The notes under the pieces: generated by a model | The model's input: only the letters and a program-made list of their open reading frames with translations | The model's database searches: none | What the model was told of the DNA's origin: nothing | Source of the DNA: Lagopus muta | Lineage: Eukaryota; Chordata; Aves; Galliformes; Phasianidae | Length of the DNA: 64,000 bases | Assembly: GCF_023343835.1 (NCBI RefSeq) | Contig: NC_064439.1 | Coordinates: forward strand, 26,042,933 to 26,106,932 | Direction of reading: 5' to 3' | Made by a program: the position numbers and the translations under genes | In this document: piece after piece, positions 49,588-62,034 of the stretch | Layout: each line of letters begins with the position of its first letter | Position numbering within the stretch: position 1 is the first letter of the stretch

Positions 49588-49636
49588 AAATAATAATGAT
49601 AATAGTAATAATGATAATAATAATAATAATAATAAA
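49588..49636. repeat. (TAA)n microsatellite
   Basis: AATAATGATAATAGTAATAA followed by pure TAA units; a mildly interrupted trinucleotide repeat. Confidence 0.9.
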
Positions 49637-51514
49637 AACACAATAATTTGGCATATCATTTTTATTCTCTGGAAGATTAATGTGTAGAATGAAAATGAAA
49701 AGACCCTTGTTATATCTGACATTAAAAAGTTTCTGGTGTACTCATTCTTTGGTATCTTTTATTCCTCTCAGACACTTCACTGTTTCAGCTTAAAAATCTG
49801 TTTAGTATTTAGCTATGCCCCTGGTCTCCCTTGGAACCTAGGCAGAAGCAGACTTCAAATTGCTAGCAGATATTTCTTTAGCCAAGAAAGATGGCTGAAT
49901 ATTAAAAGTTACATGCAGCAAATGACAGACTGTGCTCCATTTACCACTCTTCTAATGCCAATTTTTAGAAAATGTTTCTCCAAAGCAAGTCATCATCTCA
50001 GATGTCTTCTGTACATCTAATGTCAACATATCTTAAAATTTTAGGATGAATAAGGATAATAACCTCCGGAAATTCATAGCAATCACCTACAAATCAAAGA
50101 AAACTGATGTTCAGGAAGTTTAAAAACGTATACTTTTTTTTTTTGTTGCTTGTTGGTTTGCTTGTTTTCCTTTAGAGTAGGGCTGACTTTAATATATTTC
50201 TGGTACCTGTATTTGTAAACTTTGACCATTCTGTAAACATTTTATTGAGAAGAGAATATACTGTGATATAACAGAATTACACTAAAAATACAGAAACATA
50301 AAAAAAAAAAAAAGAAAGAAAAAAGACATGCAAATGAGACTAGTGATGCAGTACGTAGTTCCTGATGTGAAAAGGACATAAGTGGGGCCTTTTTTCAGTT
50401 TTCAGTCTTGTTCCTACTGATTTAATCATCCTTGAGAGGGTGCAACTTCTATTAAACACTGTAAAAGCGTATTAAAGAAACAGTTCGCTAAAGCCCGAGG
50501 GCAGAAGGATGTCTATACGATGGAATATCACACAATTATATCTCACATTCAGGTTGTGTAATACAATTACAGCAAATTGCATGCTACAGCCTTGAGGTTT
50601 AAAGAACAAGCAAAAACAGGACAGATGCAGAGGGACAAAAAGGAATGAAAGCAAGGAAGTGGCTGTGAAGAAAAACAGAAGAAAGTAAGAAGATGAGAGA
50701 CAGTGAAATAGCTGACCAACTCAGCAAAGACTAAAGATATATGCATTGGACATCTGCAGTTCATGTCCTGCCTGCTGCTTATCGTCTTGCTGACTGAAGT
50801 CTTCCACTGCACACTTCCTTTAGCTCTTCATATTCTTTGTAACATATGAAGACTGAAAAGATGAAATCTTGGGATACTGTGGTACAGTATCAGCCTTCTG
50901 TCTGTAAGGTACGGAATGGTCCTAGAAAGTAACATTCACCTCTTCAGGTCTACTCTTTTTTCCCAGTCAGTAGTTTCTCAACTGTTTCAGCTCCTATCAG
51001 CTGAACTTCGCAAGGCTACAAAATGGTCAGTTGTCTACTATGAATGAGAACATGGATATTCTATCATTAAAGATTTGATACACAATTTAACAAATGCCTT
51101 AAACTGCAAAGAGTATGAACTGAATTTGTTATTAAATTGGAATTGCTTACTGCCTCACTGCTAACTGGTAACAAAACCTGCACTCCTCGAACAAGTAATT
51201 AACAGATGTGCTGGACAATTTCCAATGAGGAACTTTAATGGACTGCACACTTTGTCTAAAGACAGAACAAGTTAGTTAGGTTAGATTCCAATTTTCCCCA
51301 CACAAACTGTAATTCGCAATGTGTAAGTACAGACCAACTACTTATGTTGAAGAATGCAGACGTAAAGAACATAATGGAAAGTCTTTACATTTCCTCTTTT
51401 GTCCTCAGGACTGACAGAATTATGTTCTTGCTTTCACAAATAAAATGTTATGCTATGTTTCCAAGAAAAAAACTGCAATGTCAAAATAATGATTTATGTT
51501 CTTCAGCATAGTTT

Positions 51515-51585
51515 TTTGGGTCTTTTTTGTTCAGTGTTTTGGTGTTCTTTTGTCCAATTGGTTCGTTGGTTTGTGTTTTTTGTTG

Positions 51586-51618
<33 letters not shown>

Positions 51619-51735
51619 GTTTTTTTTTCCATGAAATACAAAGTTCTAGGATTCTATCTTCCAGGACAAAAAAAAACAAACAAAAAAACAAAAACAAAAA
51701 AACAACCAACCAACCAACCAACAAACAAAAACAAC
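51515..51735. repeat. Inverted TTTTG / CAAAA low-complexity pair
   Basis: A TTTTG/TTTG-rich arm (about 51515-51629) and a CAAAA/CAAC-rich arm (about 51667-51735) flank a mixed spacer. The arms are roughly complementary, including GGTT-rich versus (CAAC)n pieces, so a long imperfect hairpin is possible. The long overlapping frames here are composition artefacts. Confidence 0.8.
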
Positions 51736-54700
51736 AATAATATCTCCTCCCCAACATCTGAAAAATAAAGCAAAACAATCAAAACCCACAAAATCTCATG
51801 ACTGTTTGTATTTCAGTTGTAACAGGATTTTGCAGGATTACGTTTTACAGGATGAAAGTTACAACTGAGAGCATTCATACTTCTGCCTGTCAATGGAAAA
51901 ACATACTGCACTTCATGTGATTATTATTTATTTTTTTTTCCAGAATTGCTCTTTCAAAACCTTAAAATCTGAGGGCAATTATTAATGCCTAACCAGCATT
52001 TCTGTCTCTGGTGAACTAAACACAGGTCTTTGGGTTGATGGGTGACTGCCTTATAATTGCTGTACTGTTGACAGACCAAATATGCTGGACCTATAATGCA
52101 GAGATCCATGCTAGTAACTTCAGTGCGGGGCAACAGGTAGTACAAGTATTCCAAGAGAATACATAACAGGACAAATACAGCATCCTGTATGTGAAAAAAA
52201 ATACTGGGAGATATATATGCTATGAAACTACAAGGTATCCTAATAACAGTTTGAGAACCTAAGCATACTGCCATATTGAATTATAAGCTCTTATGGGAAA
52301 TACATGAATTTTAGAATAAACACTCAACAGAAAGTCTCAATTAAATTTTAACACTCTTATTTTTTTTGTTGGCAAATTTGTATTACTTCAGGTTAGAATA
52401 TTGGAAGTGTACAAAAAGATTTTTAAAAGTCCTAATACAAGTGGATATACCAAGTTCTAACTGTTGTCTTAGAAAACACAGACACTGTTATAAACTACAA
52501 GATTTTACTATCACACACATAAGCAATTAAATACAAAATTTCTTGATTCACATGGATATTCGCAGCAGCTGTTGTAAAAGTATTCACTGATACGCAGATA
52601 TTCCTCTCTAATCCCCTGCATAAGCCTTGTAGCCGTGGAGGGCTTTGTAGAATCAGCACAAATCAATGCATCTCATTTAATTAATGCTAAAGGGGGAAAT
52701 AACCTCACATTAATAAGGCAAGGCAGCAGACAAACTATCCTGGACTGGTTGACTGTGCCTAAGGTCTTAGCAGTAAACTGACATGAATTAAGAAGGGTAA
52801 TACGACCTATATAAAAATGCTGCATCTGTTTGCCATGCTACTGTGCCTGGCTTTGCTACACACGCACAAATGCAAACTCTTCTCAGCTTATGTGGGTCAT
52901 AATTTGTAATCTATGATGGAGGAAAACAAAATATTGTTGAATAAACATTATAGTTCATAAGCATGGCAGTGGCCTGCTTCTGATTTCGTCAACACAAAAA
53001 ATCCAAGATATGCTTTAAAGGGAGCAGAAAGAGACTGCTTTGATTCTTTTCACAAACACATGAAAACATACTGCTGAAAGTCACCTGTTGCTATTCACAG
53101 AACTCTAGTATAGTAGCATTGATAAGGATAAAGTGATGAAAAGCAACTGCTGCTTTTCTAATGGAAAAAAAGCCCCAGAAAATCTCTCACGTAAATATCA
53201 AATCAACTGTACATTTTTTAATTTTTCCAGTAAAATTATCAAATTAGCAATGAAACAAAGAAAGAACAATGCATATGTCTTCCATTGAAGAGACCAGCTA
53301 AACAACAGGTCATTTCATCTGACAGTGCCACAGCTGCTGTCAAGCATCAGCTGTTAGCTTCTGCCCACACATTGCAGAACTGATATTACTGAAAAATACA
53401 AAAGCAGAATTTTTAAATGGCTGCTGAATGCTACTAACTCCTTTATCAAAAAATGTAACTCAAATTTGGAAAAACGAATGAAAGGAAAATCAAATTATTA
53501 GATATATGTAATAGTTGGGGAAAAAAAAACATTGAATAAAAACAAAATACAAAAAAGCATCTTGTCCTTCTGCAGCTGAAACTAAAGACTGTTTTCAGCT
53601 GCTTGGGATTTGTTTTGAACTATTTTCCAATCTACAGAAAGCTAAGGACCTTGTTCAGAAGGACTTTTCCCCTACCCTTTCACTATTCACACCTAGCAGC
53701 AACAAGAGTTAAATATTTAATGACATTTTACCTTTCCTTGTCTCAGAGTTATGGTCACTCCTGAGTTTTTGACAAACCTGCTCATGCTTGTGATTTCATA
53801 GCTGCACTCAAATTCTCATCTATTACTGCACAAAGTCTCTTACAAGTGTACTCATATAGGTGTCTTCCTCATGCTATACCCTTCCTTTAGCTCCTCAGCT
53901 TCTGTGAAACTCAATTATTTCTTCCCAAATCTTTTGAACTGCGATGTGTCAAGCAGTAAAAAAAGTTCTGAAGTATTTACTTCTGTGTTCTTGTTCATCT
54001 TTTCTTTTTTGAGGAAGATTGAACTGTGATTATAAACAAACACATTGTGCATTTTCTTTTTGGCATTGCAGAGCAGGTCTGTCTTTTGATTCTTCCCACT
54101 CAAAACAGCATGACTTGCAATGCAGACTTATTGATGGCTTCATAGATTTACATGGCAATACTTTGATTTTCTTATGCCTTTTTAGTACAGCACATGACAT
54201 ATTCCATGATATATTAAAAACATTAGTGTGGGGATAGTTTGTCCCTTTTGTCAGATTTAGAGGACTATGTCACAGTTGAAGTACAATTATCTCTATATTC
54301 TATCTCATTATTTCACAGTGTCATGAAATAACAAAAATTCAAGTAAAAGTCAGGCAATACAAAAAAATAATCCTTAAATAATAATCTTGATTTCTTTCTT
54401 AATTCAAGCTGATTTGCAAAATCATATCCCATTTGTGATTATATACTGTACTACTTTGAAAAGAAATAACATATTCATAGAACCAACAGTGAAACTGATT
54501 TCTGAACAAAGTAGATGACATAGCAGACAACCATTATCCTTCTTTGGACCAGTTATAAAATTAGTGAAAAATTCAGTGCTATCATTTCAGCAGGGAAATA
54601 AACAACTTTGTTAGAATTTACAAAAATAACCCAAGCAAGTTTGAGTTATGAGACCTGTCAAGTTTAGCTTGAAAACCTAAAAGTAGATTGATGGGAAGCC

Positions 54701-57700
54701 ACAAGGCACTTTTATTTGCTAGCAGGTGGGATAACCATTTTGATACCACAGAAGTCCCTTGTTGATTTGGCATAAAATAGCTTTTATGTTTGTTCTTAAA
54801 GACAAAAAAATACAGCACGATGAAATCTAGAGATGATATCAAACTAAAGAACTGTCATATAGCAAGGGCATGAAAACAATAAGAAAACATCATAAATGTT
54901 GAAAAGATATAAAATGAGATTTAACTGGGAAAACAGCAACTTATACATGTTGAGCAAAATAAAACAAATCATTGGAACATAATCCATGAATACAAAGTAG
55001 ATATTCAGAAAAGGCGAACACACAATGAAATTAGATTGAAACATCTATGTCATCTGTCCTAGCCCCTTTGTAACTGCAAAAATATGCTAAATCTGAAAAA
55101 TGCTGAAGGCAGACAATAAATTAGATAACCCTTAGAAATAGTATGTACTGTGGTTATGTACAATATCTATCAATGGTAGAGTGTTGTCCTAAAAGAGCTA
55201 CTGGAAACTGTAATTTTAGGGACATATTCTTTAACATCAGTTTAATTCCTTAGCATCAAAGTCAGTTTAAATATCTGATTTCCTGTGCACCTGATATACC
55301 TGTCAGATAATTTTAGAATACACAAACAACAGCAATTCCAAGTTTCACCTGCCCATACGTTACAACATAAATAAGATAGAGGCACTCCTTCCTTCAAATG
55401 GAACTGATGAGGAAATGCACATAGATGCCTTGTGCCTGAGTATCAGAAACACATAATGCATCAGGGAAAAATTAAAAATCAGAGAATAATAAAAAAAAAA
55501 CCAACAACCCATGCAGAAAAAACAACAGAACAACCACAACAGGAAACAAACAAACAAACATCAAAACATCAAAGGATTCTAGCTTTCCATCCCACAATAA
55601 TCACAGCAATGAATGACTCAAAAACATTTCCAGTTTACAAAGAGAGCAAGAAGAGATTTCAGATTTCCAGTCAGAAAAATGGGAAAAATGAAAACTGTAA
55701 AAAGAAAAAGAAATTAGACCTATGCTATTTTATAGTTTGGGAAGATTCTCTCTGGAGTCTACTAGTGCTAATGGCATATAAACTGTAACCCTGGGTATAG
55801 TAAACACAATAACAGTACGTTGTCAGTAATTATTTCACTTATTGTGTGTGTAGAGGACATTAACTGATAAAATCCATTAGACTGGAAACTGCCATCATAA
55901 AAAGTTATAACGGTAAAGAAAGATGGCTGAGAAATTTTTAATTCCTCCTTTTTCACTCTTTTATTCTAGCTATGGAACTCCTTTGATTTTTATTATTAAT
56001 GTTATTATTATTACTTATATTATTTTACTTATTATTAAATTATTTTATTTTAAGCTCTGTTTTAAGCTATTTGCTGCTATTAAGGTTATTGAAAAATAGA
56101 AATACAGTGAGCTGAAGTTATATAGTGCAAAACCTCTGTAACATCCTGAGGAAATTCTGCATTTCACAGAAAAATGGTCTGGTATCTGGATTAGCTAAAC
56201 TTCTCACCACTACTCCTGCATCTGTTTTTACCTCTCTTTGGGTTTATGAGTGTAGTGCAAAACAGAAAGTAGATATTCTAGTAACTTCCCATTCCATACA
56301 ACTGTGGCCAGACACTGAATGTGCACTGCCAGGGTTTCAAAGCAGCTAAGTCCATGCCTGTTCTACATAAAAGAACAATTTCCATCTCTGTTTGCAAATT
56401 ACCTAAAGCAGCACATTACTTACTATGCACAGCACCTATAATTTGATCTTGGATGGACACTTTCTATTTTCCTTACATTTTCCCTGGGCTACCGTCACAA
56501 AACCTGATAGCCCACATTCTTCAAATCAACAATGATAACAGACATTAGGCCATCAGACCCTCTGTATTGCCATAGACTTCCATTCTTTCACTAATTTCCA
56601 CTTTTCACTGACCAAGGGTGCTCTGCACTCAATGCTGCAAGAATACTACTTTCCCATATGGGGTCACATTTAGTTAAAGACAATCAACAAATAAATTGTA
56701 TTTTGGTGACTTCTGAACAGTTCAGATTGTTTCACACTTTTTTCAGCATTCCCTACCAATCTTTTGAAGAGCTTTCTGATTCCCTCAGGATAACCACCAA
56801 ACGCAGGCAGATCTGTGCTCATACAGCTGCTGGTCATTACAGATGGCTGTTTTCTGGTCCCACAAAGAATGCAAATAGTCTCAGTCAGAATGAGAATATG
56901 TTGAATGTGCTTTTAAATCTATCTAAAAGGACAAAATTGGGCTTAATTCCTTGTGGACCTCAACACATAGAGTAAACAGCTGAGAATTTAACTAAACAAT
57001 AGAACATGTACTCAGAGAGATTTTCTTTCCCATGAGAGTTTAAGATTTAGGTATTTTTTCAGCATTTTCAAAATGAGACACATAAAATAAGACAATGGAA
57101 AAAAATAAGCCAAATTCAAATTTTGGATATGTATTTAAAAACTTAGGTTTTTTTTTTTTCTTTCTTTCTTTGTTTTTTGCCTTTGGTATACATTAGCAGC
57201 AACAAAAATAAAAATAAAAGTTATTTAGAGTAAAAAGAGAAAATTCTTTACAAAATTATCTTCCAGCTTTGCTTTGAGACATTAGGATCTTAAGTGTATG
57301 CTTACTTTTCTATCTAACCACAAAGATGTCTCAGCTTAGCTTCGTACAGTCAGGAGATTGTACTGTACCCTTGCTCTATACGGAATTAATATCATTAATT
57401 CATAAGATCCCTTTAAGAAATTTAAATATTTTGTTATTAACTATTTTAACTTCATTCCGGTAAGGAAATAAAATTTCTGACACCTTAATTTAACATTATT
57501 ACAGTGTGTGTATATACAAACTAAACTTACATTGACTTCTGAATTGCACCCAGCTCTTCAAACCAATAGTTCAGATACACTTCTGCACTACAAGCAGGAG
57601 AACAGACGAACACAGAAACTCCAGTGGTGAAAATTAGCACATTTCTGGCTCACTGAAAATCAGAAAGTGCCAATTTTGATCCTAACACTGCAGATGCATC

Positions 57701-58313
57701 CATTTCAGGAACATGAGTGTTCCCTGCAGGAGCAACATGAATACAAGGACTATAAAGTCTTTAAGGAATCTGCATTTCCACATGACAGAATTACACAGAA
57801 ATAGTGTTATGCGCTGTTGATCTCAGACCAAAGCATATCTATTAAGGAGCTGAGGAGGGTAAAAAGGGTAGAGATAAGGCTATTTAAGGAGATTAGAGCT
57901 ATCTAAAGATTCTGTTTTTATTCAAATTCATGGAAAGAAATAATTTTCATCTTTCTCAAAACAGTCCTGTGCTGTCCATGCTTATTTTTTAAGGATTTAA
58001 CCCTCCTAAGTATTCTCAAATTTGCAAGAACAGTTATCAGGAAAAATGATAAGATTTTTCCTTCATTTCTTAAAATACCTAATTTACTATTATTTAATTT
58101 TAAATACTACACTGTAGCAATCAGTATAAAGTTCATTGTTTTGTGAATCATCAGTGAAATGTCTTTCAAGAAACATACAAAATGTGCACTGTGTTTGAAG
58201 ATATCTTGTGACAAAAATCTGCCTAAACAATAAATATCAATCTGCTAATTCTACCTGTACAGATATAAACAGAACACATATGTAAACAGCTGAAAACAGA
58301 GATCTTTAAATAC

Positions 58314-58577
58314 CATGACTGTTGCATCGTGATGTTTCCACAAGTCTACTGTTCTGATCATAGCATGCCATGGCCTGGTAACGATAGCCTTGTCCACATT
58401 CCTTGATGTCTCCTTGCACCTTCATTCCCAGCAATACTTCCACTTTGCCCTCTGGTAAAATACAGTCTGACCAATTTCCCACAGGCTGCGCACTGTATTT
58501 ATCACATGGACAAAACTGATTCTCAATCAGAGGATATAACTGAGAATTTCTGCATTTATCTTTTTTCTTACTTTTTC
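58314..58577 (-). CDS. THSD7A: THSD7A exon b: TSP1 repeat with lysine-rich start
   Basis: Residues about 66-153, the longest coding exon in the window. It begins GKSKKKDKC, a basic stretch likely to be a surface loop, then runs through NQFCPCDKYSAQPVGNWSDCILPEG, a divergent TSP1 start that keeps a single tryptophan. It continues to KECGQGYRYQAMACYDQNSRLV, the arginine-ladder strand of the repeat, and ends CNSHG. The donor is ATG|GTATTT and the acceptor ctttccag. Incoming and outgoing phases match exons a and c, both leaving one base of a glycine codon. It is separated from exon c by an 11.1-kb intron. Confidence 0.93.
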
Positions 58578-60524
58578 CTGGAAAGAAGAAAAAAAATATT
58601 TTAGAAAGTTTATATTGGTTTACATCTCCAAAAAATTTCATTTATCCATTCTTAAGACAATTCCTCCAACAAAGATAAACCTCAGGCTTAAGTTAGCAAA
58701 TTTAAGTGCTTTAAATCAAATATGCATTCCCAAAATTAGTTAGATTAATTCTTTTTCTTTAGGTTAATGACTTTTATTTCCTAAGGAATTAATGCCTAAA
58801 GTCTGTACACACGTAATGCTCTTTAAAAATAAAGTCATATATTTTTGTTTACTTTGGATAAATGTTCTTGTCGGGTAAGTTTTAAAAAAGTTAGTAATTA
58901 AACAAATATATGATATTTGCTCTACTAAGGGAAAAAAAAGCAGTTCAATAAAAAAAAAATTCTCTGGATAAAACTTTCTCAAGTGGAAGAAAATTGCAAG
59001 AGAAAGTAGCATACAGCTTTGTCACAGTAGTACTTTTTTTCAAAATTTGAAAACTCTTTCATTTCACTACCTGTTGTCACACATTTGTTAATAATTACCA
59101 TTCCTATGAATGTAAAGAGCTCCTTCTGTGAACTCATGTTTTTCTCCTAATCTGATTTTCCTTGTTTAACTCAGTGTACCCATCTACCCATCTCTAAACC
59201 CCATTAAATTTACTTTTAATCTCCTTTATGGCAAAGTTTGGTCTATTTTCCTTCCCATATAAAACAGCTTATGTAATAAATGTAAAAGTCTTTGCAGAAT
59301 AGTTTTAAAGATTCCTGTTTCTTAGATTATACTATAAATTAATATTCTGCAATATTCTCCTTGCTTTTCAAAAGCATTGGACAGAACTTTGCAGCACCTT
59401 TATGATTACATTTACTATTGCTTTTGTTTAAAATAAAAACAGGGTACTTCTAGAAAATATTTTTCTCTTCTGACAACACAACTTTTTATTAAAAATACCC
59501 CTCCCTTTGAAACCCTCATCTTCCCTTGGATAATTATGAATGCACACCCAGTTAACCTTTATGGCAACTGTGTAGCACCTATTGCAATAGGTGTAACACC
59601 ATATTGCTGCTTTAGCTAGTCTGAAGAGGTAACTCAGGACAGGGAAGTACCTCACCTCGCAGAGTAGATAGTGTGATAGGATAATTGATCATTTCTTGCT
59701 TTGTTTCTAAAATTAAAAGTAAATAAAAAATAAAAAAAAAATCTATTTTTTCTCCTCGTGCAGAAGCAAATCTGGCATAAAGTTCACTGGAGTTGCAAGA
59801 CAGTCACAATGAACCTTCTTGAAGATCATGAATTATTCACTCTTCATAGATCTTTTGATTTACAGCAGCATGAAGTGACTGATAGGGATTTTATGCTATC
59901 ATATTCTTTCTGAAACTGCTAATGGGCATCTCCCTTAGCTAGCTTTCCTCCTCCACAGATAACACAGACTAATTGGCAAATAGTGCTGTGACACAAGCCA
60001 AGTCTTACACTTCAGGTTTCAGTTATAACTTGAAAATAGAAAAGTTTTGTGGTTTTTTTTTCCTCTTCATTTCATGCAGAAGTAAAAGAGCAGGTTTAAA
60101 GAAAGAAATTGAAGAAAAAGTGTTCTTCAAAGTGGCAGTGTGTTTATCACATGGAGCAAGTAAAAGTTTCTGGAAGAGGATTAAATGTTATTGGAAAACT
60201 TTTTATTCTGTTAATACAACCTCAGGAAATTTCAAGGGACACCACTGCCTCAAACACATAGAGCATCACAAGACAGAGTGTCTACAATAAAGAGAAAAAT
60301 CACCCCAAAAAGAGTATTCTCAGTAGTGGCAAAAATAAGGCAGAAAATTAAGCAGAAGACAACAGAAGAAGTGAGAATATAAAGAACTGTAAAGAAAAAA
60401 TATTCAGCTCCTTCCTGTGTTATTCTTACTCCTCTCTAGCCACCTCCCTATGCTCAAGAGTTGTAAGGGAAGCTTTAATCAAAACAGTTAATAAAAGATG
60501 TATTATCTTCCTTGTTATTCTTAC
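58578..60524 (-). other. THSD7A: THSD7A intron a-b
   Basis: 1.9 kb, GTAAGA to CAG. AT-rich, nothing recognised. Confidence 0.88.
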
Positions 60525-60719
60525 CAATAAGAGTGCGTTTTCTTGTTCTAACTCCTCCACAGTCCCCATTGCAAGAAGAAAACTTTGACCAGTTTGTAAA
60601 CTGACAATCATCTTGACAGGGAATCTGACATGTCTGTGTTAACGATGGTAAGGGGCCAGCATACTTAAGGCACTCACTGATGTCAGCCTGTCCTCCATCT
60701 TGTCTGCGACAAGTAATTG
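60525..60719 (-). CDS. THSD7A: THSD7A exon a (first in window): TSP1 repeat
   Basis: Covers residues 1-65 of the visible fragment. It opens with ITCRRQDGG and closes with RTRKRTLI. The end of one thrombospondin repeat (TCQIPC) is followed by the start of the next (DDCQFTNWSKFSSC, then GDCGGVRTRKR). The tryptophan ladder is reduced here: the usual WSxWS reads WSKFS. The acceptor is a pyrimidine stretch ending in cag just above 60719 and the donor is G|GTAAGAAT. It begins two bases into a codon and leaves one base, which the next exon completes as glycine. It is the most 5' coding exon I can identify; 60720-64000 shows none. Confidence 0.93.
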
Positions 60720-61999
60720 CTGGAAGCAAAAAACGAATTGGATTTAGTTTGGCAATTTTTCATGAACATCTATAATTTACTAAGTCTACAGCACACTACC
60801 AAAAAATCACACTGAAAGCCCAGAATATCTACGCAACAAACGAAAATTTGTTGTTTATTATATCTTAAATGAATGCATTTCATCTTTCTGAATGACTCTT
60901 TTGAGATTCTCTTTAAGTTACTATTTCTTTATCAGTACATAGCAGGAAAAAAAACTCACTGACAACTGTAAATATTATGTTACCCATGTTATCACCACGT
61001 TTTCCATACCTGTTATGCTGATTTTCACAGTATCATTACATTATTCCTGGAGAAAAGCTATAATTCTGACATTAAAAAACTTGCATTGCCATTTTCAGTA
61101 GCTGTGTAGCACATAAGAAACAAAACTCTATCAAAAGCTTATATTTTAGAAAGGAAAGACAATATTTAGAAATACATTCTGGATAATACTTTGTCACTTG
61201 CAACAGTATTGCAGCCCAACTTTTTTACCAATTTTTGGTTTTTGAAAGAAGACTGAAAGACAAATTATATTTGCAATGGGTGAAGTACCAATAAACAGAG
61301 ATGCAACGCTTTATAAAAGGACAGCCACATCCTAAACAAAAGCTTTTGACAGGAAAAATAAAAAAGACATTCTTGAAAAACTACAGGTGACACTAAAGGA
61401 AGTAGTAGAATACAAGGATTTAAAAGGAATGGGGCTGTCTCATCCACTTAATCTTTAACAATGTTCTATTGTTGCTCCTCATGGATAAATTGTTTCTGTT
61501 GCTTTGTTTTGTTTTTTTTTTTTAAACATGGTTCTTTTTCCATTATTCTAACCTAAGCCTATGTAAATCTTATTTCCTAGCCCCAAACAACATAAAAGTT
61601 ATTTTGCAGTAAGATTGAAAATTTCCAGTTGTTTGTTCGCACAACAGAACCACATTTATGCTTATTCACATTTCACAGCACACAGTATATGCAGTATCTC
61701 ATAATGACTGAAAGTAATTTGGATCGCCCATTGCTGCAGCAACATTGCATCCAAACACAGTATATCATTCTCTAAACATATGAAGGAATACCATGCTTTA
61801 TTTTACATTCTGCTCCATCATTTAAACATAGTACTTCAACTGTACTGTCAGTAATTGTTTTACTTGTATGTGAATTAAAAAAAAATGTAAATTTTTGCAT
61901 CCCAAGTATTATGGTATAATCATGTTCAACTGCTGAAGAAAAAATTGGGTTTGAAAACAAGTTTCCAAAATAAAATAAAATTAGCTATAAATTATTTTT

Positions 62000-62034
<35 letters not shown>

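Larger units (their letters stand above)
47233..58313 (-). other. THSD7A: THSD7A intron b-c, largest in window
   Basis: 11.1-kb intron, GTATTT to CAG. It contains a TA repeat (47635-47656), a CR1 tail (49244-49300), a TAA repeat (49588-49636), the T-rich/A-rich inverted region (51515-51735) and a conserved-looking AT-rich block near 52600-52760. No exon or nested gene recognised. Confidence 0.85.

Noticed and set aside
51450..51778. Overlapping frames of 90-96 codons on both strands
   Set aside because: They are made almost wholly of T-rich and A-rich simple sequence (runs of F/V/C on one strand, K/N/T/Q on the other); no coding signal.
55432..55788. 118-codon plus-strand frame
   Set aside because: Lysine/glutamine/asparagine-rich because of A-rich DNA (CAAACAAA runs). 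No domain, no splice context and antisense to THSD7A.
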